A stretch of DNA of 64,000 bases, from contig ML978263.1 in the NCBI GenBank assembly GCA_010015745.1, forward strand, positions 1-64,000, given 5' to 3'. Shown here piece by piece: positions 55,301 through 64,000 of the stretch (its first letter is position 1; the number at the start of each line of letters is the position of its first letter). The notes beneath the pieces were generated by a model. The model did no database searches. It was not told the DNA's origin and saw only the letters and a program-made list of their open reading frames with translations. The position numbers and the translations under genes are program-made. The stretch is from Setomelanomma holmii (lineage: Eukaryota > Ascomycota > Dothideomycetes > Pleosporales > Phaeosphaeriaceae).

Positions 55301-55798
55301 TTCGCTGCAGCGTCACTGCCGATGCTTTTCCAAGTCGTTCAGCGACCGAATGCTCGCGCGGATGACGACATCTTCGCTACCGAAAATGCATCTGCGGCTA
55401 TTGCTAAGATTCTTCACTACAACGCTGCGAAGGTGCAAAACTGGCAAGAAATTGCTGCAGCCTGGATCGATACATTGCCCATTGTCAACGATGAGGAGGC
55501 AACACCATATGCTTATGCATTCTTAGCACAACTCATCGAACAGTAAGTCTTCATTGCAGGTCGCTTATACAGAGACTAACGGTGTTGCAGACAAAATCCC
55601 GCCGTCTTTTCTCAACCCGCCAAGGTCTTCACTTTCATTGTCCAGGCCCTCGAGGCTGAGACTCTGCAGGGACAGACTGCAACGCGTGTCGTCTCCTCCG
55701 TCAAGACCCTTATCCAAGCAACAAACACGAACCTCGCACAAACAGCTGCCACTTTGACACCTGAACAGCAGCGCACTGCACAAGCATATTTCAGCTAG
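52319..55798 (+). CDS. PSE1: Importin subunit beta-3 (karyopherin Kap121/Pse1)
   Basis: Karyopherin-beta nuclear import receptor made of HEAT repeats, binding RanGTP and cargo directly, including ribosomal proteins. Five exons: 52319-52501, 52553-52772, 52822-52997, 53048-55542 and 55591-55798, 1093 residues, the usual length. The N-terminal block RSNAEQQLNEEWVAQRPDVLL and RTFAAVLFRRQSSK is the importin-N region; later blocks such as DPHPRVRWAGCNAVGQMSTDF, the acidic EEWNVSEDLDEESD loop, HDPVRVASAKCVPALL and MQDDVPANRQAAVYGVGVA are typical of the importin-5/Kap121 branch. The four introns (48-51 bp) are fixed by phase and by continuity of the repeats. Confidence 0.96.
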
Positions 55799-56527
55799 GC
55801 GCTGAGTGGCTTCCGGATGATGCGAAAGCTAAATTTCACGGCTTGTCCTGTAGTGCTTGCATTGAACGGCGTTGCAGATTCGATGTCGACTGCAAGTGAT
55901 CAGAGCATGAATAGTGAGGTTATGACTGATCGCAAAGAGTGCGCAGTGTTTCCAGACACTCAACTTGAATAGATGAGGAGGGTGGAAGGCATCAGCGGCG
56001 GCTGGTAGGCGTACGTTTTGGAGTTGAGCATTCATCACAGATTCCCCCATTGTTTCCCCTCGCCACCCCGCCACACCACTCAGTCATGCATAGAAGGTTC
56101 GGACGAGGTGGGCATGTAGCTTAGATAAAGATGCCAACCAAGCGGCTATTCATCGAAGAAACCCCTACCTAGTTTCCGCCACTTCATCCTGTGCCGCGCG
56201 GATGCCAAGTCAGCTTTGTTGCCTAGCGATCAGTTGTAGTACATAGCCAAGCTGCTTCCGAAACACGGGATTGTAGCCATAAGCCTACAGTCAGGTCAAG
56301 GACGCAAGGCTGAGCTAGCTGCTGCGCCTCGCTTGCGCCTCGCCTTCACGCAACACGCTTACTTGACCAGCTGTGCCTCTTTGGCAAGGTTATTGTTCCT
56401 GTTGCTTATACTGCCTTCACTTCTACAGTTGCAACTGCAGGCTTATGTGAAATACTCCCGTTTGTTCTAGAGACATTGCAGCTAACCCGGCACATCAGCC
56501 CAGCTCCACCAATTGTATGAAGTCATC
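55799..56527. other. Intergenic, 0.73 kb
   Basis: No gene seen. Upstream region of the HET-domain gene. Confidence 0.5.
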
Positions 56528-58045
56528 ATGGCAGACCTTGAAGACCTCCTCTACGATAGCCTTCCCCGAACAAATGAGGCTACTTCGCATGCCATCCGCT
56601 TGCTAAGGATCGATGCTGACGACACGAGCACGCAGATGAAGTGCTCTTTGGAGACGTACAACTATAACACATGCCCTGATTATTGGGCTCTATCATATAC
56701 ATGGGGCCCTGAGACACCATCCCACGTCATTCTCGTCAATGGCCGACGATTTTGTGTCCGGCAGAATCTGTTCAATTTCATGAAGTCATTTCGCTCTCCG
56801 TACAACAACCACTTCTACCTTTGGATCGATCAAGTTTGCATAAATCAGGAGGATATTCCCGAACGCAACAGCCAGGTGCGTTGCATGGGTCAATACTATA
56901 GCCGCGCAGTATGCGTACTCACCTGGCTAGGGATCGGCACGGAGCTCGAACTTGCTGCTATGGCTCGTATTCAGCAGGTCGACATTGTCAATGTGCCTCC
57001 AGCCAAGTACCAGGAGCCAAACAGCCTTGACCATCTCCGTGGCTATCGCTCCATCATCGCAAATCATTACTTTGAACGACTCTGGGTAGTACAAGAAATG
57101 GCCCGAGCTCAGGACATTCTCGTCATGCTAGGCACGAGCGCATATGGTGCGGAAACAACCTCATGGCGCCACTTCAACGTCGCTTTCATCCAACTAGTAT
57201 TCGAGAGAACTATTCTTTCAAAGGAGACCAAAGCTGCCCAACAGGAGATTATGCTTCGACGAGAAATACGTGACCACAGTATTCTTTTCCAGCTCCTGGA
57301 GGTCAAGAAACACCAAAAGGCCCTCGACATTTTCGATCTCATTGAAGCATTCAGCGCCTCCAAATGCGCCGATCCAAGAGACAAGCTCTACGCTCTTCGA
57401 GACATTGGCCATCTTCGACAACAGCTGTTCACGATCGACTACGCCAAAAGCAAATATCAAGTCTACTACGAGTTCTGGCGTGCATGCCTGGATCTAGTGA
57501 AATCCGGACACGGCCTTGGTGACCGAGAATTCGATATTTTAGCAACTCTTGCGCGAGACATGGGCATCCAGCTCGAGATACAAAACAGTCCCCAGGGTCA
57601 CGAGTCCGACGCAGTATCTCATATCGCGCATGACAACAGCGCCAGCGGCTCTACGCCTTCTCTCCAGATTCGCTTCGAGGACATTGCTATGTTCAAGGCG
57701 TCCGAGGCCTACATCGCCAACCAAGAAGTGCGCATATTCGGGCCTTCGTACGACGCCAAAACCGGGCTTCGCGTTTCGCCCCTCTCGAGACAACGCGCTC
57801 ACGGCCGTGTACCTACTACTTTCAGAGTCCCGGAATCCGTACATCTCAACGCGATGAGGGAGGGCGCTTTGCAGAAGCTTTCCGCAGTGCTCGAGCGAGA
57901 CCTGACGAATTTGCCATGGGAGCATAAAGGAGGCGATGGGGAGACTCGAGCTGAAAATCCTGCGATAGATGGGTATAGGATTATCGAGATGCTCTCGGGT
58001 GACATTAGACATTGGGGTCTACCTCCTTTAGATGGTGACGTGTGA
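56528..58045 (+). CDS. HET-domain (heterokaryon incompatibility) protein
   Basis: Single-exon gene, 505 residues. The N-terminal half holds a complete HET domain: IRLLRID, YWALSYTWGP, the second block LWIDQVCINQED-IPERNSQVRCMGQYY, and the third block LTWLG followed by FERLWVVQEMARAQD. HET domains trigger cell death after fusion of genetically different hyphae or in response to partner NLR proteins, and bear a distant TIR-like fold. The C-terminal half (ASKCADPRDKLYALRDI then mostly unfamiliar sequence) fits the usual HET protein layout but carries no recognisable second domain. The start is the first ATG of the frame (MADLEDLLYDSL). No NLR, SesA or other partner lies beside it. Confidence 0.92.
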   Translation: MADLEDLLYDSLPRTNEATSHAIRLLRIDADDTSTQMKCSLETYNYNTCPDYWALSYTWGPETPSHVILVNGRRFCVRQNLFNFMKSFRSPYNNHFYLWIDQVCINQEDIPERNSQVRCMGQYYSRAVCVLTWLGIGTELELAAMARIQQVDIVNVPPAKYQEPNSLDHLRGYRSIIANHYFERLWVVQEMARAQDILVMLGTSAYGAETTSWRHFNVAFIQLVFERTILSKETKAAQQEIMLRREIRDHSILFQLLEVKKHQKALDIFDLIEAFSASKCADPRDKLYALRDIGHLRQQLFTIDYAKSKYQVYYEFWRACLDLVKSGHGLGDREFDILATLARDMGIQLEIQNSPQGHESDAVSHIAHDNSASGSTPSLQIRFEDIAMFKASEAYIANQEVRIFGPSYDAKTGLRVSPLSRQRAHGRVPTTFRVPESVHLNAMREGALQKLSAVLERDLTNLPWEHKGGDGETRAENPAIDGYRIIEMLSGDIRHWGLPPLDGDV

Positions 58046-58398
58046 TGCACCCATCGCTTGAACGCTTTTACATGGCCCCAAGGTGTAGTGTAGCTTCACA
58101 AAAGCACAGTGCATCATATCATGAAACGACATTAGCGTTAGTTTTGGCTGTCACGATATGTTGCTCTCTTCTTCTAGTTATTTCACGTCACAGATAAGAA
58201 ACAATGTAATTAGAAGATGGGGTTTTAACAGATTTGCGATTGATTCTATAATGCTCAAAGACATAGGTTGCGGAACAAAGCATTCATTACTCAAATATGA
58301 TACCAACAAAGGGCTACGTATCCTACAAGATATATGAACAAAGACGCATATTTCATCATGCAGGACTAGCCTGTTACTGGTGGTGCAAATACGACGAC
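58046..58398. other. Convergent 3' spacer
   Basis: 353 bp, AT-rich, between the ends of the HET gene and the GH16 gene; no gene seen. Confidence 0.5.
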
Positions 58399-59568
58399 TC
58401 AAACTCGATAAAATCGACCCTTCGCCTTCACAAACGCCTTAGGCTCCACGTCGCGCTTTGCTTTCGCTACTGGCTTTTGCTGATACCACTTCAGCGTCTT
58501 AAGTTCCCAGTACGATTCCTTGAAAGCATCCGGATTGTTTTGAACGTATGCTTCACAAGTGCTCACGCCAGTCTTCTTTGCGCATGACTTGTCCCACTCT
58601 TTACCCGCCCAGTCGCCGCAGAACGCAACGTTGAAGATCACGCGCAGGTCCTTGAACTGGGCTTCAAAATCACACCCGTTACCGGCGAAGTGGGCAAGTG
58701 GCGTACCCCATTGCTTCGGGTCAGGCGCGGTGCTAATGGGTGTAGAGGTGTAGAGTGGTGAGTCGCGGGGTAAGAACCAGACGGAGATGGAAGTGGAAGA
58801 CCACTCCATAGCATATATGCCCCCGTTGGCTTTGTTGAAATTGGTGCCGTAGGATGGGAGCGCAGTCTGCTCAATGGAGTCACCAGTGCCCATCTGGATT
58901 GGGGAGGTCTCGGCGGGCGCCTTGATTGAGCAGCCGACGTTTTTGTCTTGATCAGTTGCGGTAACGTCGCAATCTTTGGTGGCAAGATTACCGGTGAAAG
59001 TCCGGGAGAGATCGTCTGCCTGACCCGATCCGCCTGTGGGCGAAGTGGAGTTGTCGACTACACAGCCTTTGGTAGTGTGTAATGTGACAGCGTTGTTCTC
59101 ATAGTCGTTGACGCCTTCAACCAAGTCGATCTCGCCGCCAGCGGGCCATTCCTCCTTTCCAAGAAGCCACCAGGCAGGCCAGACACCACATTTCGAGGAA
59201 GGCATATGAAGAATGTCTGCGATCAGAAGGCCCTTATTCCAGTTCTTCTTAGACTCCAGCCGAACGCTAGCGCGACCCTTAGGGTCCTTGTTGGTGTAGT
59301 CAACACCCATGAAGACAGACCGAGTATCTTCAAGATAGCCGACCAAGCCCTGATCAATAGCGGCAGTCAAGTTCGGATACTGGACAAAGCCGTTGGTAGG
59401 GTCCGGGCCAGAGAAGAAGTCAAAGGCGTCAAAGAAGTTGTCGTACGAGAGATCATCAGTGAGTGCATATGCACTACTATTGTGATCGTCGCCATCGTGG
59501 GCGACCGAAGTAGCGACCAGAAAGAGAGCAATGGCCAGCATCGACGTGCAAAGGGTTTTCGAAATCAT
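58399..59568 (-). CDS. Secreted GH16 beta-glucanase
   Basis: Glycoside hydrolase family 16, likely endo-1,3(4)-beta-glucanase acting on cell-wall or plant beta-glucans. Single exon, 389 residues. Signal peptide at residues 1-23 (LAIALFLVATSVAHD). The catalytic signature is GGEIDLVEGVND, in which the two Glu of E-I-D-L-V-E are nucleophile and acid/base, preceded by WPAWWLLG, and followed by HTTKGC and WFLPRDSPLYTST, as in fungal family members. The C-terminus is Lys-rich without a membrane anchor, so the enzyme should be released. Two sequons (NHNSS, NLT) near the N-terminus. A weak TATA-like ATAAAAA lies about 70 bp upstream on this strand. Confidence 0.94.
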   Translation of the reverse strand: MISKTLCTSMLAIALFLVATSVAHDGDDHNSSAYALTDDLSYDNFFDAFDFFSGPDPTNGFVQYPNLTAAIDQGLVGYLEDTRSVFMGVDYTNKDPKGRASVRLESKKNWNKGLLIADILHMPSSKCGVWPAWWLLGKEEWPAGGEIDLVEGVNDYENNAVTLHTTKGCVVDNSTSPTGGSGQADDLSRTFTGNLATKDCDVTATDQDKNVGCSIKAPAETSPIQMGTGDSIEQTALPSYGTNFNKANGGIYAMEWSSTSISVWFLPRDSPLYTSTPISTAPDPKQWGTPLAHFAGNGCDFEAQFKDLRVIFNVAFCGDWAGKEWDKSCAKKTGVSTCEAYVQNNPDAFKESYWELKTLKWYQQKPVAKAKRDVEPKAFVKAKGRFYRV

Positions 59569-60552
59569 ATTTGCTCGTTGGTCGTGTTGCGATCGTTATT
59601 CTGGCCTGCAGAACTGACAATATCGAAAAGTGGTTTTTATGAGCGGAGAAGTGTTATTGACGTCGAAGGATCGAGAGCACACTCCAGATCACAAATGTTG
59701 TTCTGTGCTGGGGATCGTATGTGACGTGGGAAACTTGAAGATGTACTCACATATAACTTGAAGTTGTGCACAGACAATGCGAGCTGTGGTCTTCTGTATT
59801 GTACCCGTAGGCGCACAATACCCATTTCCGCGCCTACCATGCTGGGGTTCTTTATTGTGCCTTGCGGAACAATCGCACAATGTAGATGACCTGCGAGCTA
59901 CGGCTGGGCATTGTGCAGACTATGCGGTGAGTGAAGGTGAAAGTGCCAGCCACAACATAACGACTGTCGCGCAGAGTACTCATAAGCGGTATACACTGGC
60001 ACGCAGAGAGTGGGTGGCGACGTCACAAGAAGTAGGACATGAACATGGAATAGAGAGGACGGGAGAGTGAACAGTCAACTGGTGACAATTTCTTCTGTGC
60101 CAAGGTCAGCTAGTCAATGACGAAGGAGGAAGTCACGGACGGACGTACCTCTTGCCTTTAGTCGTATCAGCAGAGGAAAGCACGACACGGAATGTGTAAT
60201 TTAAGCAAAGAGATCCGCGATGAACAAACAACATGATTATTTCTTCTCTCACTCGTGCATTCATCTACCCTAGAGTTTCACACACTAGAGGTGAGGTTCA
60301 GAAACAACAAAAAGCACACCCAACAAAATCCTATGATATACGACAAGAAGCCATCAGACCTATAAGAAGCAACATGTAGATCGGGCCAGATGCCATGATG
60401 CACAAAGACCGTAATAGCATGATGTGCGCTTCCAGACCCGACGGATGGGAAGGCGTCCGTGCCAGCTGGGGTTTGTCGCTCTTCCATCGTAGATCTATAT
60501 AGTAAAAGCAATGTAATTCGATTTTTCAGAGAAGTCGTGGCTGAGTGCGAAT
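59569..60552. other. Intergenic, 1 kb
   Basis: Promoter side of the GH16 gene and 3' side of VTS1. No gene seen. Confidence 0.5.
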
Positions 60553-62501
60553 CTATCGCACCTTGCCAGCGTCTTTCGCTTCCTTGACTTGCTCGAAGAC
60601 CTAGTGGAGTCGTTAGTGAGGGCTGCGCATTAGATTCTCATGTACGAACCTTCAGCATCTTTCTGCGCGCACCGAGAGCATTGACTCCGCGAGCCTCGAG
60701 GCCTGCGTCATCAAGCTCGACAAGCTCCTGCCATTTCAGATCCTTCAGATTATCAGTGTACTTGTGCAGGCGGAGACTCCGAAGCCAGTTGGGAATGTCC
60801 TGCAGAAGACCAGGATCCGTGGGATCCTCCGGGGGCTTCGAGCTTCCACGACGCCCACGAGGTGATCGGCCACGGTCGATCTGAGAATGATCGAGGAAGT
60901 TCTGTCCGTCAAGGCCACCGCCGATGCCAAACTGGCTGAAATTCAGTGCACCCATGCCATTGTTCATCAATCCAGACGCAGCATAGTCCGCAGACAGGAA
61001 GCCATTCGCTTGGGGTGAGGCGAAGTTGCCCATAGCACCCATACCCTGACCTTGCATCGCGAAACCGGGGGAGCTCGGACGCGAGCGACGGCCACTCATG
61101 GCAGCCAGCTGCTGTGCCTGGAGAGCAGCAGCTTGCTGAGGTGTGAGTACCTGGCCCAGCTCGTTCGTCATAAGAATGTTGGTGTTGCCCATCTGAGGTA
61201 AGCCGGGCGACAGCGGACCATTTCCAGCTCCGTGTGCCTCCGAAGATCGAGCTCGGCGATACTTGCGGACATCATCCAATTGGATGCGATTGTTGACGGT
61301 AGAGAGAGCCGCCAGCTTCATGGCAGTCGCGTTGGCAACCATATCAGCCTGGTTGTGAGGCTGGTTGAAGTTGGCAACCATGGGCGTGCTCAGCTGGGAG
61401 GCCCAGCTTCCACCACCATATGCGGGGGAAAGCAGGGGCATGTTCGACGAGTTGGCCTCAAGAGCGTTCAAGGTGGTCGTCTGCACGTTGTTGCTATCAT
61501 TCTGAAGCGGCAGGCGGGGTGAGCGTAGACCGGCGGAGGGCGGCGGCTGGGTGAATTGACCCATGGGCTGGTGCTGCTGCTGTGGCTGCCCAGACGACTT
61601 GGGACGATTGGCGCCCTCATTCCATGGAGAGGCCGGTGGGGCACTGTTCTCGCGCTTGTTGTTCTCCTCAGGCGCGGAGATGGTAGGTGCAGCCAAGGAC
61701 GTGCGGTCGCCTACGGTGCTATTGCGGTTCGACGCCGGAGCGATACCCGTAATATCAGTAAACTCTGCCTTCTGCTTTGCGATGGCTGCAGCTGCGTCGG
61801 GGAACATGCGGTTGATGGTCGACGTATCCAAGCCAGAATTGCGCTTTGCGGCGCCAGGCGATGGCGGAGGACGGCCGATGCCCATTGAATGGCGGTTCTC
61901 GCCTGTGCTGAGCTTGCTCATGGCGTCGCTCAACTTCTGCGTCATGGGGTCTGGGATACGTCAGCATCCTACTTTCGGCATAAGGTTTAGAGGAGAGGTT
62001 CCAACCTTTCTCCCCAAAGTTTGCAGGAGACAGCACTCCAGACATTGGCAGACTCTTGGACATCTGCTGCAGAACCTGGATGAAGAACCTAATCTGCACC
62101 TGGGTGGTCTGCTGGAGAAGGGCGTAAAGAGCAGCAGTCCTTTCGGCCTCACTAAGAACACGGAACCACTGCTCAATAGCGCTCAGCTCGTCCTTGAAGT
62201 CCTGGTCAAGTGTAGCCGTGGCCATCTCCTCCAGGGTGGTTTCGTACTGGTCGATGTCGGCCAGCCACTGCTGGGCTGCACGCTCCATTTCGTCTGGATT
62301 GCCTGATTGCGTGTTATTGCGGCCAAAGTAGATCTCGGAGGCGGGACGAATGCCACGGTTGGCAAGTGGGGATGAGAAGCCACCCATGTCAGCAGAGGCT
62401 CGAAGGTGGTGGCCAGCGCCGAGGGAGGTGCGGGCGGTCGGAGGGCGGAGCGAGCTCGAGCCCTCGGGCGTGCTGTTCCTGTTCGCAGCGATGTTGGACA
62501 T
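60553..62501 (-). CDS. VTS1: SAM-domain RNA-binding protein Vts1
   Basis: Homologue of Vts1/Smaug, which binds CNGG-type hairpins through its SAM domain and recruits Ccr4-Not for mRNA decay. Three exons on the minus strand: 62501-62006, 61950-60650 and 60600-60553, 614 residues. An N-terminal helical region (ERAAQQWLADIDQYETTLEEMA ends at the limit of one block, then FKDELSAIEQWFRVLS) corresponds to the conserved Vts1 N-terminal domain; a long Gln/Pro/Asn/Ser-rich linker follows; the SAM domain occupies the C-terminus (IPNWLRSLRLHKYTDNL, WQELVELDDAGLEARGV, ALGARRKMLKV). The last intron cuts through the final SAM helix, so the third exon adds only FEQVKEAKDAGKVR-type sequence. Without that splice the domain would end prematurely as KVRT. 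Confidence 0.95.
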
Positions 62502-64000
62502 GTTGGCGGTGGGCTCTTGGGGTCTTGTGTGACGGGGGACGAATATTCTGTGGATGGAAATCAGTGCCGCCGAACGATTGCCGTGGCTGGGTCGTAGAGA
62601 GGCAGACGTACAAGGTGGAGTGGTATATAGTACAGATGATCTCTACAGTAGATATTGACGCGCTCAAATCTCCTGCAGTCCGGCTGGCCTCAAAGGAGTC
62701 GAGTTGAGGGTGCAAAGGCGCAGGGACGGGGACTGGCAGTAATCGCGGAAGGCTGATGCAGGGAAGCGCAGGTGCGTGGGGTGCACGAGCTGGCAGCGCA
62801 ATAAGAAGAGACACCAAGGATACCAAGTTACTACAATGAAGGAAACGAAGGAGGAAAGGAGGACAGAAGAGCGGACAAATGCTCGCGGCGGTGGGAGGTG
62901 TGAAGAGGAGGAAGGTCACTGGCTCGAAGAAACAACCACGGCAGTTTAGCTCGACCAGTAAAGCGATCCCTGCACGCTGAGGGCTGAACCAAACGGCCGC
63001 CTGGATTCACGGCTCTAGCGCAGCGGCTGGAGAAGGTGCACCAGAGAAGACGCAATGCAGCGGACGATAGAATATTTGAATGGATTCAGTGCTATAGTAA
63101 CACGGCCATATGCGCTGGTGCTCTATGCCCGCACACGAATGCCCAATCCACCATCTGCTGATACTCTGGCCGTTTCGAGTCAGTCAACGGCCCTGCATCT
63201 CATCGACCTTAGCTTCCATCGCGCCCGTTTGGTACCGTAGAATAATTGTAGCACACTTCAGGGCTCACTAGCACGGGACCGGCTCGATCTCTAACCGTTT
63301 CACAGAGAAACGAAAGAAGATTGTTCCGGGGCCGCCTTCATGCACATGATGAGGAAATAGAAGCTTCCGAACTGCTGCACCGAAGCATACAAAACTCGAC
63401 CACAGCCTTCATTGCAGGACCTCGTCGCGCTTGCCCTATCCGCAGACACAGGCTGCGCGCGCGAAACACAGTACTCGTCACGAATTCTCCGCATACACGC
63501 GTCGTGAATGATTCGCGTCTACACCGCCAGCAGGTCTGGACTTGCTCGTCGCCATGAGAATTCAGGCATCTCGACCTTATCAGGCTCAAAGACACTGCTC
63601 AGGCCATGTTACGCCTGGTGGAGAGGCGGGCCACCTGCTTCCTCCTTAGACAGCACGGCAGGTGCATTGCACAATGCTTGCACGCCACGTGCTGCGAGTT
63701 CCCATTCGCCGTGATGGCGTTCGCCCGGCGCTCAAAGACCGAAAAGCGGTCGTAGTTCGCAATGCCTTATTTGATCTGACCTATGATGCTTCCCACCATG
63801 ACGGCAGCCTCCCTCTCCCAGCCGCCAACTGCCCCGTCGCCCTTGCTCGCGGAAGCACTCGGGAGTTGACTTCCTCGACTGACGCATTCCCTGACAGCAT
63901 CTCTGACTCGATCCTTGTTGCTCCTCAATGTCCGTGCCGATACCCCGCCCTTGTACACGATCTCTTGTACTCGAGGAGACATGTTTGACGCAAGTGATCT
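62502..64000. other. Intergenic, 1.5 kb to the window end
   Basis: Promoter and probable long leader of VTS1, then unassigned DNA. Frames up to 176 codons exist but are antisense-like and motif-free. An ATG at 63981 followed by an open frame to the window edge could begin a plus-strand gene, but only seven codons are visible. Confidence 0.45.

Noticed and set aside
1..64000. Search for transposons, CRISPR arrays, phage genes and telomeric repeats
   Set aside because: No terminal inverted repeats with a transposase or reverse transcriptase, no regularly spaced repeats and no TTAGGG arrays were seen.

Overview
The window is fungal nuclear DNA, almost certainly from a filamentous ascomycete (Pezizomycotina; Dothideomycetes is my best guess). 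Evidence: most genes are split by 45-60 bp GT-AG introns with CTAAC/CTGAC branch sites; coding density is high; the gene set is that of an ascomycete (Vts1, Spt7, Fig1, a HET-domain protein, Hsp9/12, a fungal RNase T2). No transposon, prophage, CRISPR or operon structure is visible. All exon junctions below were derived by hand from splice signals, frame and family homology.

Layout. 0-7 kb: SMC4 (condensin) and cytosolic serine hydroxymethyltransferase. 8-12 kb: a 10-cysteine small secreted protein, a secreted RNase T2 and an Hsp9/Hsp12-type stress protein, all on the minus strand. 13.3-14.4 kb: a decayed gene with five in-frame stops. 15.3-19.8 kb: Fig1-like membrane protein and a 961-residue Ser/Pro-rich putative wall protein. 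20.4-24.4 kb: an intron-containing tRNA-Ser(UGA), a LACTB2-like metallo-beta-lactamase diverging from an EFM5-like lysine methyltransferase, a HINT-type HIT protein, and a mitochondrial enoyl-CoA hydratase. 24.8-30.8 kb: an accessory island of one F-box-like gene and four BTB/POZ gene copies, one of them broken. 31-36.7 kb: prefoldin subunit 6 diverging from VPS4, then DHH1. 37.6-47.8 kb: rhomboid protease, an unrecognised nuclear-type protein with five copies of a basic/acidic motif, SPT7 (SAGA), and a VanZ-like membrane protein. 48-56 kb: ribosomal protein eS26, a CBS-PB1 tail-anchored protein, and importin beta-3 (PSE1/KAP121). 56.5-62.5 kb: HET-domain protein, a secreted GH16 glucanase, and VTS1.

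Most genes are unrelated housekeeping loci. Those that plausibly belong together are: the F-box/BTB island (adaptors of cullin E3 ligases); the secreted or surface set (Cys-rich protein, RNase T2, Ser/Pro-rich protein, GH16); DHH1 and VTS1, which both act in mRNA decay but are not adjacent. The points most worth following up are the repeated 'basic-SEEI-acidic' motif gene at 39-41 kb, the BTB island with its nonsense-broken copy, the cysteine-rich secreted protein whose real C-terminus appears only after splicing, the decayed gene at 13-14 kb, and a stop-free 51-bp intron inside the last codons of SMC4.
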